NCBI GenBank assembly: GCA_902764915.1
Contig: CACWXY010000034.1
Coordinates: forward strand, 1 to 50,947
Direction of reading: 5' to 3'
DNA: 50,947 nt
Source: an uncultured Eubacteriales bacterium
GTDB lineage: Bacteria; Bacillota; Clostridia; Christensenellales; Aristaeellaceae
Below are positions 25,236 to 33,582 of the stretch, piece after piece; positions within the stretch are counted from its first letter, which is position 1; every line of letters starts with the position of its first letter. The notes below the pieces were generated by a model. It saw nothing but the letters and a program-made list of their open reading frames with translations, made no database searches and was not told where the DNA came from. A program made the translations under genes and the position numbers.

Positions 25236-26642
25236 ATGAAAACCATTCAGATGCTGGACATGACACTGACCATGGCTGAAACGCTGCACGGCGGAAGCCT
25301 GACCTTTAAGGAAACCATGGAACTGGCACGAAGCCTGGACCGCATTGGCGTGGACATGATGGAAATGCCGTTCATGAATGGCGGAAAGGCAGACGCGCTG
25401 GTGCGCAAGACCATCGGCAGCATGGTCAGGAGCGGAGTTTCCGTGCGTGTTTCGCTGGACGACAGCGCGGAGGAGGCCTGGCATACCATCAAGGATGCCC
25501 GACGTCCGCACCTGAATGTGGTGGTTCCTGTGTCCCCGGTACAGATGGAGTATACGGCGCACCGCAAGGCACCGGCGCTTCTGGAAGCGGTGGGAAAGCA
25601 GGTGGCGGCCTGCCGGGATGTCTGTGAGGAAGTGGAGATTACCTGCGAGGATGCGACACGAGCCGAGAAAGCGTTTCTGACAAGCGTGATTCAGAAAGCT
25701 GTGGAGAGCGGCGCTGGTTTTGTGACGCTGTGCGATACTGCGGGCATCATGCTGCCGGATGAGTTCGCCTCGTTTGTGCAGGATATGCGGGGGAGCATTC
25801 CCGATGCGGGAAAGGTCCAGTGGTACGCATATGCCTCGGATGACATGCACATGGCATCCGCGAATGCGGCTGCAGCCGTCAAGTCCGGTGTGGACGGTGT
25901 CCGGTGCACTGCGATTCCGGCCGGCACGGCAACCCTCTCCGATATGGCGCGCTTTCTTCAGATGCGGGGCACGGATATGGGCTGCACCTCCCATCTCCGC
26001 ACGACGGAGCTCAACCGCACCGTGGGCCAGATTGAGCGTCTGATCCAGTCCCAGAAAGCGGAGAACGACGGGCAGATGCCCAGCTTTGCCTCGGATACGG
26101 GGAATATTACGCTGGACGCGAACGATTCCATCTCCGAGGTCGTGAAGGTGGTGCGCCAGCTGGGGTATGAGCTGAGCGATGAGGACAACAGCAAGGTGTA
26201 TGAAGCCTTCCAGCGGGTGGCTGCCAAGAAGAACTTTGTGGGCACAAGAGAGCTGGACGCGATTGTCGCCTCCACAGCCATGCAGGTACCGTCCACCTAC
26301 CGCATCGAGAGCTATGTGATCAATTCAGGCAATGTAATTACGGCAACAGCCAACCTGACACTGGAAAAGGACGGAAAGAAGCTTCGCGGGGTGAGCGTGG
26401 GCGATGGCCCGATTGACGCGGCCTTCCTCGCCATTGAGCAGATCATCGGGCATCACTATGAGCTGGATGATTTCCAGATCCAGGCCGTCACCGAAGGCCG
26501 GGAGGCCATGGGCTCGGCCCTGGTGCGCCTGCGGGCCGGCGGCAGGCTCTACTCCGGCAACGGCATTTCCACTGATATCATCGGTGCATCCATCCGCGCC
26601 TATATCAGCGCACTGAATAAGATTGTCTATGAGGAGGCCTAA
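25236..26642 (+). CDS. 2-isopropylmalate synthase (LeuA) homologue lacking metal ligands
   Basis: A 468-residue DRE-TIM-type protein with ATG at 25236 after GAGGAGAGG. The C-terminal LeuA regulatory/dimer domain (about 350-468) is very well kept: VSVGDGPIDAAFLAIEQIIG and GNGISTDIIGASIRAYISAL. The catalytic barrel is not. The normal DTTLRDGEQ reads DMTLTMAET (Asp8-Thr16), losing the catalytic Arg. The metal motif HxHND reads YASDD (Tyr199-Asp203), losing both His ligands. The CTxxGxGERAGN loop reads CTAIPAGTATLS. It is shorter than LeuA (about 510). It is either a pseudo-enzyme that senses leucine through the intact C-domain or an enzyme with changed, perhaps metal-free, chemistry. First gene of the T-box operon. 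Confidence 0.85.
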   Translation: MKTIQMLDMTLTMAETLHGGSLTFKETMELARSLDRIGVDMMEMPFMNGGKADALVRKTIGSMVRSGVSVRVSLDDSAEEAWHTIKDARRPHLNVVVPVSPVQMEYTAHRKAPALLEAVGKQVAACRDVCEEVEITCEDATRAEKAFLTSVIQKAVESGAGFVTLCDTAGIMLPDEFASFVQDMRGSIPDAGKVQWYAYASDDMHMASANAAAAVKSGVDGVRCTAIPAGTATLSDMARFLQMRGTDMGCTSHLRTTELNRTVGQIERLIQSQKAENDGQMPSFASDTGNITLDANDSISEVVKVVRQLGYELSDEDNSKVYEAFQRVAAKKNFVGTRELDAIVASTAMQVPSTYRIESYVINSGNVITATANLTLEKDGKKLRGVSVGDGPIDAAFLAIEQIIGHHYELDDFQIQAVTEGREAMGSALVRLRAGGRLYSGNGISTDIIGASIRAYISALNKIVYEEA

Positions 26643-26645
26643 AGC

Positions 26646-29144
26646 GTGAAACTCTCCTTCAGCATGCAATACTGGGCGGATACGCCTTTTTCGACACTCT
26701 GCCAGACCGCGCGGGAAACAGGGCTTAAGGGCGTGGAAATGTATGATCTTCTCTCGGATGCGTTCCGCGGAAAGTCCAGCCCGACCAATCCGGAGCTGGC
26801 TGCGGTAACGCGCCGGGAACTGGTGCAGTCCGGGCTTTCCATCCCTTGCGTGGATACCTGGGCAGACTTTACCTCCCTGGATTTTCCCGCGGAGATGCAG
26901 GAATGCCTGGATGTATGCGAGAACCTGGGCATTCCCTATGTCAATATTCATACGGAGTCGGAGGACCAGATCCTGTGCGCGGAAAAGGTGGCCCGGCTGC
27001 TGGACATGGTGGACGGAAAACCCCTGATTCTTCTGGTGGAATCCAGAGGCGCCTATGCCGACACCGCGCATCTGCGGGACCTGCTCAACCGGTTTGCGGA
27101 TGACCGGCTGGCGGCCACGTGGAACATGGAGGCCACCTGGTTCAGTGCCGGGGAGGACGCGGAGACATCCATCACCAATCTTGGCGCCTATGTGCATCAC
27201 GTGCATGTGCATGACAACCGCGTGCAGGGCGGAACGCCGGTGCCCGAACTGATCGGCGACGGATCCCTGCCCATGGCGGACATGATGAACGCGCTGCGCT
27301 CGGTCAACTATGACGGCTTTCTCTCCCTTGTCTGGAACCCGGCCTGGATCGAGGGCCTGGATGACAGCGAGGTGATTCTGGCGCACTTTGCGGGGATGAT
27401 GGGACGGTTTGCGTCCACAAGACTGGGACGCAAGCATCTCTACACCAATAAGGCGGGAACGGGCAAGTATCTGTGGAAGAAGGAGACGCTGATCGACAAG
27501 ACCTTCTCTCAGGTGCTGGACGACGTGTGCGCCGAGTTCCCGGATCAGATTGCGATCAAGTATACGACGCTGGACTATACAAGAACGTACGCCGAGTTCC
27601 GGGATGACGTGGACGAGTTTGCGCGTGTGCTGATTTCCCTGGGCGTCAGGGCCGGAAGCAAGGTCACCATCTGGGCGACCAATGTCATGCAGTGGTATGT
27701 GACCTTCTGGGCCACAACCAAGATCGGGGCGGTGCTGGTGACCATGAATACCGCCTACAAGATTCACGAGGCGGAATACCTGCTGCGCCAGTCGGACACG
27801 CATACCCTGGTCATGATCGACGGCTATCGCGACTCCAATTACCGGGAGATCATCAATGAACTCTGTCCGGAGCTCAGGGATACGCGCCCCGGTCAGCCGC
27901 TGCATGCGCGCCGGCTTCCGTTCCTGCGCAATGTCATTACCGTGGGCTTTCAGATGCCCGGGGCGCTCACCTGGGAGAAAGCGCTGACCTACGCGCCGCG
28001 CACGCCCATGGAGGAAGTCCGGCGCATGGCCGCTGCCGTAGATGTGAACGATGTGTGCAACATGCAGTATACATCCGGTACGACCGGGTTCCCCAAGGGC
28101 GTTATGCTGACGCACTACAATATTGTCAATAACGGCAAAAACATCGGCGACCGCATGGATCTGTCCACCGCCGACCGTATGATGATTCAGGTGCCCATGT
28201 TCCACTGCTTCGGCATGGTGCTGGCCATGACCGCCACCATGACGCACGCGGGCACCATACTGCCGCTGCCCTATTTTTCGCCCAAGTCGTCCCTGGCCTG
28301 CATCCACAATGAGCATATCACGGCCTTCCACGGCGTGCCGACCATGTTCATTGCCATGCTCTCGCACCCGGACTTCCCGCGCACGGACTTCAGCTTCATG
28401 CGCACCGGGATCATGGCCGGCAGTCCCTGCCCGATCGCCATTATGCGGGACGTGGTGGATAAGATGCACATGAAGGAGATCGTAATTGTCTACGGCCAGA
28501 CCGAGGCCAGTCCCGGATGCACCATGTCCTCCACGGACGACCCGCTGGAGGTGCGCGTGTCCACAGTGGGCAGCGCCATGCCGGAGATCGAGTGCAAGAT
28601 TGTGGATCCAGAGACAGGAGAGGACTGTCCGGACGAGGTTATCGGCGAGTTTGTGGCCCGCGGGTACAATATCATGAAGGGCTACTATAAGATGCCCAAG
28701 GCAACTGCCAGCGCCATTGACCGGGACGGCTGGCTGCATACCGGCGACCTGGCCTGCCGCACGAAGGAAGGCAATTACCGCATTACCGGCCGGCTGAAGG
28801 ATATGATCATCCGCGGCGGTGAGAATATCTATCCCAAGGAAATCGAGGAGTTCATCTATACGCACCCGAAGGTGTCCGATGTACAGGTGATCGGCGTGCC
28901 GGATAAGGCCATGGGCGAGGAAATCATGGCCTGCATTATCCTCAAGGAAGGCGAAACGGCTACCGAAGAGGAGATCAAGAAGTTTGTCCTGGATCATATG
29001 GCCAAGCATAAAGTGCCCAAGTATATCTCCTTTGTGGAGGGCTTCCCCATGAACGACGCGGGTAAGATTCAGAAGTACAAGATGCGGGAAATGGCCATTG
29101 AACAGCTGGGACTGCAGGCTGCGGCCAAGGTGGAGACAGCATAA
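26646..29144 (+). CDS. Fusion of sugar-phosphate isomerase-like TIM barrel and acyl-CoA ligase
   Basis: An 832-residue two-enzyme fusion starting at a GTG three bases after the leuA-like stop. Residues about 1-265 are an AP-endonuclease-2/xylose-isomerase-like TIM barrel (METYDLLSD-type start, VDTWADF, HHVHVHDN, LSLVWNPAW). Residues about 280-825 form an ANL-family AMP-forming ligase close to FadD/medium-chain acyl-CoA synthetases: P-loop YTSGTTGFPKG (from Tyr475), YGQTEASP, GWLHTGDLA, GRLKDMIIRGGENIYPKEIE and catalytic Lys807 in AGKIQKYK. The ligase would activate a carboxylate with ATP and CoA. A linker rich in basic residues joins the parts without a stop or shift. The substrate is unknown; the fusion implies one intermediate handed between the domains. 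Confidence 0.88.
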   Translation: MKLSFSMQYWADTPFSTLCQTARETGLKGVEMYDLLSDAFRGKSSPTNPELAAVTRRELVQSGLSIPCVDTWADFTSLDFPAEMQECLDVCENLGIPYVNIHTESEDQILCAEKVARLLDMVDGKPLILLVESRGAYADTAHLRDLLNRFADDRLAATWNMEATWFSAGEDAETSITNLGAYVHHVHVHDNRVQGGTPVPELIGDGSLPMADMMNALRSVNYDGFLSLVWNPAWIEGLDDSEVILAHFAGMMGRFASTRLGRKHLYTNKAGTGKYLWKKETLIDKTFSQVLDDVCAEFPDQIAIKYTTLDYTRTYAEFRDDVDEFARVLISLGVRAGSKVTIWATNVMQWYVTFWATTKIGAVLVTMNTAYKIHEAEYLLRQSDTHTLVMIDGYRDSNYREIINELCPELRDTRPGQPLHARRLPFLRNVITVGFQMPGALTWEKALTYAPRTPMEEVRRMAAAVDVNDVCNMQYTSGTTGFPKGVMLTHYNIVNNGKNIGDRMDLSTADRMMIQVPMFHCFGMVLAMTATMTHAGTILPLPYFSPKSSLACIHNEHITAFHGVPTMFIAMLSHPDFPRTDFSFMRTGIMAGSPCPIAIMRDVVDKMHMKEIVIVYGQTEASPGCTMSSTDDPLEVRVSTVGSAMPEIECKIVDPETGEDCPDEVIGEFVARGYNIMKGYYKMPKATASAIDRDGWLHTGDLACRTKEGNYRITGRLKDMIIRGGENIYPKEIEEFIYTHPKVSDVQVIGVPDKAMGEEIMACIILKEGETATEEEIKKFVLDHMAKHKVPKYISFVEGFPMNDAGKIQKYKMREMAIEQLGLQAAAKVETA

Positions 29145-29971
29145 TGCCACAGAAGATCATCGATGCCCACTGCCATATCTATCCGGAGAAGATCGCGGAG
29201 CGCGCCGTACAGTCCGTGGACGCGTTCTACGATCATCTGCCCTGTCCGCATTGGAACGGTACGGCCGGGGAGCTTGTGCGCACCGGCCGGGAAGCGGGTA
29301 TCAGCCACTTTATCGTGTTTTCGGTCGCCACCAGTGCGCACCAGGTTTCCTCCATCAATCATTTCATCGCCCGCGCGGTGGCAGACAGCGACGGGTGCAT
29401 GACGGGCCTGGGGGCCATGCACCTGGAGAGCGACGACTTTGCCCGGGATCTTGCGGAGATCGAAGAACTGGGACTGAAGGGCGTAAAACTGCATCCGGAC
29501 ATACAGAAGTTTGATGCGGACGATCCCCGGGCCATGGAGATCTATCGGCTGTGCGAGGGCCGCATGCCGATTGTCATCCATGCCGGGGATCACCGGTATG
29601 CGTATTCGAGCCCGGAAAAACTGGAGCATGTGCTGCGCACGTTTCCTGGACTGCAGCTGGTGTGCGCGCACATGGGCGGCTGGAGCATATGGGAGGAGGC
29701 AGCCCGGCGGCTGGCGCCGTATCCGAATGTACTGGTGGACTGTTCGTCCTCACTGTACTGGCTCTCCCGGGACACGGCCAGGCGCGTGATTGACATGTAT
29801 GGCGCCGGGCGTGTACTCTTTGGAACGGACTATCCGTTCTGGCCGCAGAAGGCGGAAGTGGACAAGCTCATGCAGCTGGGGCTTTCGCAGGAGGCACTGG
29901 AGGATATCTTCTGGCGCAACTGTGCAAGGCTGTATCATCTGAATGGAGGGGAAGACAGGGATGAGCGATAA
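29144..29971 (+). CDS. Amidohydrolase-2 family metal-dependent hydrolase
   Basis: A 275-residue TIM-barrel hydrolase or decarboxylase of the amidohydrolase superfamily. The ATG overlaps the previous stop by one base (ATAATG). Metal and catalytic residues are intact: His9 and His11 in DAHCHIYP, GVKLHPDIQ, VIHAGDH, CAHMGG and Asp229 in GTDYPFWP. Members of this subgroup (PF04909) act on ring or side-chain carboxylates and lactones as well as amides. The gene runs past the start of the next one by 11 bases, so the operon is tightly coupled. Confidence 0.88.
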   Translation: MPQKIIDAHCHIYPEKIAERAVQSVDAFYDHLPCPHWNGTAGELVRTGREAGISHFIVFSVATSAHQVSSINHFIARAVADSDGCMTGLGAMHLESDDFARDLAEIEELGLKGVKLHPDIQKFDADDPRAMEIYRLCEGRMPIVIHAGDHRYAYSSPEKLEHVLRTFPGLQLVCAHMGGWSIWEEAARRLAPYPNVLVDCSSSLYWLSRDTARRVIDMYGAGRVLFGTDYPFWPQKAEVDKLMQLGLSQEALEDIFWRNCARLYHLNGGEDRDER

Positions 29972-32900
29972 AACCTATGTCACGCTGGACGGCAATGAGG
30001 CGGCTGCCTATATTGCCTATGCGTTTACTGAGATCGCGGCGATCTATCCCATTACACCGTCCTCGCCGATGGCGGGAAAGACGGATGTATGGAGCGCCAA
30101 GGGAAAGAAAAACCTGTTCGGGCAGTGCGTGCAGCTGGTGGAAATGCAGAGCGAGGCCGGCGCGGTGGCGGCTGTACACGGCGCGCTGGAGACCGGTGCG
30201 CTGTCCACCAGCTTTACCTCGTCCCAGGGACTGATGCTGATGATTCCTGTCATGCACCGCATTGCCGGCGAGCGTCTGCCGGGCGTGCTGCATGTGGCTG
30301 CGCGGACCGTGGGCACGCATGCGCTGTCCATCTTCGGGGATCACTCGGACGTGATGAACTGCCGGCAGACCGGGTTTGCCATGCTCTGCACCGGAAGCGT
30401 GCAGGAGGTCATGGACCTGGCGGGCGTGGCGCATCTGTCGGCCATTCGCGCACGGGTGCCGTTCATGCATTTCTTTGACGGCTTCCGCACCAGTCATGAG
30501 ATCACCAAGGTGGAACAGATGGATTATCAGGTGCTGCGGGATCTTCTGGACACGCAGGCGCTGGATGCCTTCCGCGCGCATGCGCTGAACCCCGAGCATC
30601 CCATGCTGCGGGCCACGGTGCAGAACCCGGACATCTATTTCCAGGTGCGCGAGGCGAACAATACTGCCTATATGGCGCTTCCGGATATCGTGGAAGACTA
30701 TATGCAGAAGATCTCCGAGGTGACCGGGCGCGAATATCATGTATTCAACTATTACGGCGCGCCGGACGCGGAGCGCGTGGTGATCGCCATGGGCTCGGTC
30801 AGCGGATGCATTGAGCAGGTGGTGGATGCGCTGCTGCAGCGCGGAGAAAAGGTCGGCTTTGTGCAGGTGCACCTGTTCCGGCCCTTTGACATGAAGCGCC
30901 TGCGGGAAGCACTCCCTGCCACGGTCCGAAAGATTGCGGTGCTGGACCGGACCAAGGAAATGGGCAGCGCCGGCGAGCCGCTGTATGAGGATGTATGCAC
31001 AGCACTGTACGGGCGTGAGAACCTGACCGTGGTGGGCGGACGCTATGGGCTTTCGTCCAAGGATACGACGCCCTCCCAGATCGCGGCAGTGTTTGCCAAC
31101 CTGAAGGCGGAAAAGCCGAAAAACAGCTTCACCATTGGCATTACCGATGATGTGACGCATCTGTCGCTTGCGGAGGACGAGGTGCTGGATCCCGATGAGG
31201 GTGGCATGGTCAGCTGCAAGTTCTGGGGTCTGGGCTCTGACGGCACCGTGGGAGCCAACAAGAATACAGTGGACATCATCAACGGACATACGGACATGTT
31301 TGCGCAGGCATACTTCGAGTATGACGCCAAGAAATCCTACGGCGTGACCAAGTCGCACCTGCGCTTCGGCTCGCGTCCGATCCGCTCCTCCTATTATGTG
31401 CGCTCGGCGGACTTTGTCGCCTGCCATAACGCGACCTATATGGAAAAGTATGATATTGCCGAGGAGGTCAAGCCGGGCGGAACACTGCTGATCAACTGCC
31501 CCTGGGATCTTCAGGGACTGGAAGCGCATCTCCCGGCTCATGAAAAGCGCGAGATCGCCAGGCGGCATCTGAAGCTCTATGTCATGGACGCGGTGGCCAT
31601 CGCAGACAGACTGGGCCTGGGCACACACTTTAACATGGTGCTGCAGTCCGCCTTCTTCCACCTGATGCCGGTCATTCCTACCCAGGATGCCGTTCGCTTC
31701 ATGAAGGAAGCGGCGAAGAAGACCTACTTCGCCAAGGGCGAGGATGTGGTGAACAGGAACCTGGCGGCCATTGACGCGGGCGGGGAAGGACTGAAGGAAA
31801 TCCCGGTGCCGGAGAGCTGGCTGAACGCGGAGGATACGCCGGTGGACCGCAGCGGCCTGCCGGACGTGGTGACAAGACTGCTGGATCCCATGAACGCACA
31901 GAAGGGCGATGATCTGCCGGTCAGCGCGTTTGCGGACTATGTGGACGGCGTCATGGATATGGGGCTGACCGCCTATGAAAAGCGCGGGATTGCGGTGCGC
32001 GTGCCCGTATGGGATGCATCGAAATGCCTGCAGTGCAATCAGTGCAGCTTTGTCTGCCCGCATGCGGTCATACGGCCCTATCTGCTGACAGAGCAGGAAA
32101 AGCAGGCAGCACCGGAAGGCATGCAGATCACCGCGGCCAAGGGCAGGCCCGCTGCGGGAATGTACTACAGCATGCAGATCAGTGCCCTGGACTGCACCGG
32201 CTGCGGCAGCTGCGTCAACTGCTGCCCCGCCAGGGAAAAAGCGCTGCAGATGGTGCCCATTGCGGAGGCGGATACCGGGCTTGCTTCCTGGAACTATGCG
32301 CTGTCGCTCCCGGATAAGGCGGACCTGTTTGATCCGTATACCGTCAAGGGCTCCCAGTTCCGCAGACCGCTTCTGGAGTTCTCCGCGGCCTGTGCCGGCT
32401 GCGGGGAGACGCCCTATGCCAAGCTGCTGACGCAGCTCTACGGCGACCGTGTGTACTGGGCCAATGCCACCGGCTGCTCCCAGGCCTGGGGCTCTGCCAT
32501 GCCGGGCATTCCGTATACCGTCAATCCCAAGGGACACGGGCCGGCCTGGTCCAATTCGCTGTTTGAAAACAACGCTGAGTTCTCCCTGGGCATGGTACTG
32601 TCCGTAAAGCACCAGCGGGAAGCGGAAAGAATGCGCGTGGAGGCTTACCGTGCGGTGTGCGGGGATGCCCGTGCCTGCGAAGCCATGGATACATGGCTTG
32701 CGGCGTTTGACGACTTTGAGGCCTCCGGAAAGGCCAGCGAAGCGCTGACAGCAGCGCTGGAGGGATGTTCTGATGAAGGTGCGCAGGCAATCCTGCGCTA
32801 CCGTGACCAGCTGTCCAAGAAAACCTTCTGGATGTACGGCGGAGACGGCTGGGCCTATGATATCGGTTTCGGCGGACTGGACCATGTGATGGCCAGCGGC

Positions 32901-33449
32901 GAGGACGTGAATGTCCTTATTGTGGATACAGAGGTCTATTCCAATACCGGCGGACAGTCCTCCAAGGCAACCCCGCTGGGCGCCGTGGCGCAGTTCGCGG
33001 CCTCAGGCAAGAAGCGTCCGAAGAAGGATCTGGGCGGCATGCTCATGACCTACGGGCATGTGTATGTGGCACAGGTGGCCATGGGCGCCGATTATGCGCA
33101 GCTGGTGCGTGCCATGCGTGAGGCGGAAGCCTTCCGTGGCCCCAGTGTGATCATTGCCTATGCGCCGTGCCAGTCGCACGGTCTGCGCTGCGGCATGGGC
33201 CGGGTGCAGGAGGAAATGAAGCGCGCCGTGGAAGCGGGCTACTGGCATCTGTACCGGTATAACCCGGATGCCGAGCCGGCCTTCTGCCTGGACTCGAAGG
33301 AACCGAGCCTGGACTATGAGAGCTTCCTGGACGGGGAAGTCCGCTATGCGTCATTGAAGCGCACTTTCCCGGAGAACGCGGAAACGCTGTTTGCGGAAGG
33401 TGCAAGGCTTGCGAAGGAACGGTATGAAAAACTGCGGCAGATGAAGTAA
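29961..33449 (+). CDS. nifJ: Pyruvate (2-oxoacid):ferredoxin/flavodoxin oxidoreductase, single-chain
   Basis: A 1,162-residue enzyme that oxidatively decarboxylates pyruvate to acetyl-CoA and reduces ferredoxin. The ATG at 29961 follows GGAGGGGAAGACAGGG and overlaps the previous gene. Domain order is canonical: domain I (YPITPSSPMA), domains II-IV, two 4Fe-4S motifs (Cys689 in CLQCNQCSFVCP and Cys745 in CTGCGSCVNCCP), then the TPP domain with GDGWAYDIGFGG (Asp962) and SNTGGQSSKATP. Length matches NifJ. Normally a housekeeping gene, it is here the fourth gene behind a T-box, so its activity would rise when one amino acid is scarce. A different 2-oxoacid substrate is possible. Confidence 0.93.
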   Translation: MSDKTYVTLDGNEAAAYIAYAFTEIAAIYPITPSSPMAGKTDVWSAKGKKNLFGQCVQLVEMQSEAGAVAAVHGALETGALSTSFTSSQGLMLMIPVMHRIAGERLPGVLHVAARTVGTHALSIFGDHSDVMNCRQTGFAMLCTGSVQEVMDLAGVAHLSAIRARVPFMHFFDGFRTSHEITKVEQMDYQVLRDLLDTQALDAFRAHALNPEHPMLRATVQNPDIYFQVREANNTAYMALPDIVEDYMQKISEVTGREYHVFNYYGAPDAERVVIAMGSVSGCIEQVVDALLQRGEKVGFVQVHLFRPFDMKRLREALPATVRKIAVLDRTKEMGSAGEPLYEDVCTALYGRENLTVVGGRYGLSSKDTTPSQIAAVFANLKAEKPKNSFTIGITDDVTHLSLAEDEVLDPDEGGMVSCKFWGLGSDGTVGANKNTVDIINGHTDMFAQAYFEYDAKKSYGVTKSHLRFGSRPIRSSYYVRSADFVACHNATYMEKYDIAEEVKPGGTLLINCPWDLQGLEAHLPAHEKREIARRHLKLYVMDAVAIADRLGLGTHFNMVLQSAFFHLMPVIPTQDAVRFMKEAAKKTYFAKGEDVVNRNLAAIDAGGEGLKEIPVPESWLNAEDTPVDRSGLPDVVTRLLDPMNAQKGDDLPVSAFADYVDGVMDMGLTAYEKRGIAVRVPVWDASKCLQCNQCSFVCPHAVIRPYLLTEQEKQAAPEGMQITAAKGRPAAGMYYSMQISALDCTGCGSCVNCCPAREKALQMVPIAEADTGLASWNYALSLPDKADLFDPYTVKGSQFRRPLLEFSAACAGCGETPYAKLLTQLYGDRVYWANATGCSQAWGSAMPGIPYTVNPKGHGPAWSNSLFENNAEFSLGMVLSVKHQREAERMRVEAYRAVCGDARACEAMDTWLAAFDDFEASGKASEALTAALEGCSDEGAQAILRYRDQLSKKTFWMYGGDGWAYDIGFGGLDHVMASGEDVNVLIVDTEVYSNTGGQSSKATPLGAVAQFAASGKKRPKKDLGGMLMTYGHVYVAQVAMGADYAQLVRAMREAEAFRGPSVIIAYAPCQSHGLRCGMGRVQEEMKRAVEAGYWHLYRYNPDAEPAFCLDSKEPSLDYESFLDGEVRYASLKRTFPENAETLFAEGARLAKERYEKLRQMK

Positions 33450-33465
33450 AAAAACGAGCATGCAG

Positions 33466-33506
33466 AAGCCCGGCTGTACGGCGATTGCCGATACGGCCGG
33501 GCTTTT
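33466..33506 (+). terminator. Terminator of the T-box operon
   Basis: AAGCCCGGC...GCCGGGCTTTT, with an inner CGGC/GCCG helix, 16 bases after nifJ. Confidence 0.8.
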
Positions 33507-33582
33507 GACGTATCCTTTCGCTGTGCTGTTTGGCGCGGGGCGGAAAGATATTGCTGAGGGATGATGCCGAATGCTGCAGAGA

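Noticed and set aside
26325..29150. Open frame of about 940 codons antisense to the isomerase-ligase gene
   Set aside because: Same cause: low-complexity His/Gly-rich translation opposite a clear enzyme.
29868..32885. Open frame of about 1,000 codons antisense to nifJ
   Set aside because: It is the mirror of a GC-rich, strongly conserved gene; the translation is His/Arg-rich with no domains and no RBS.
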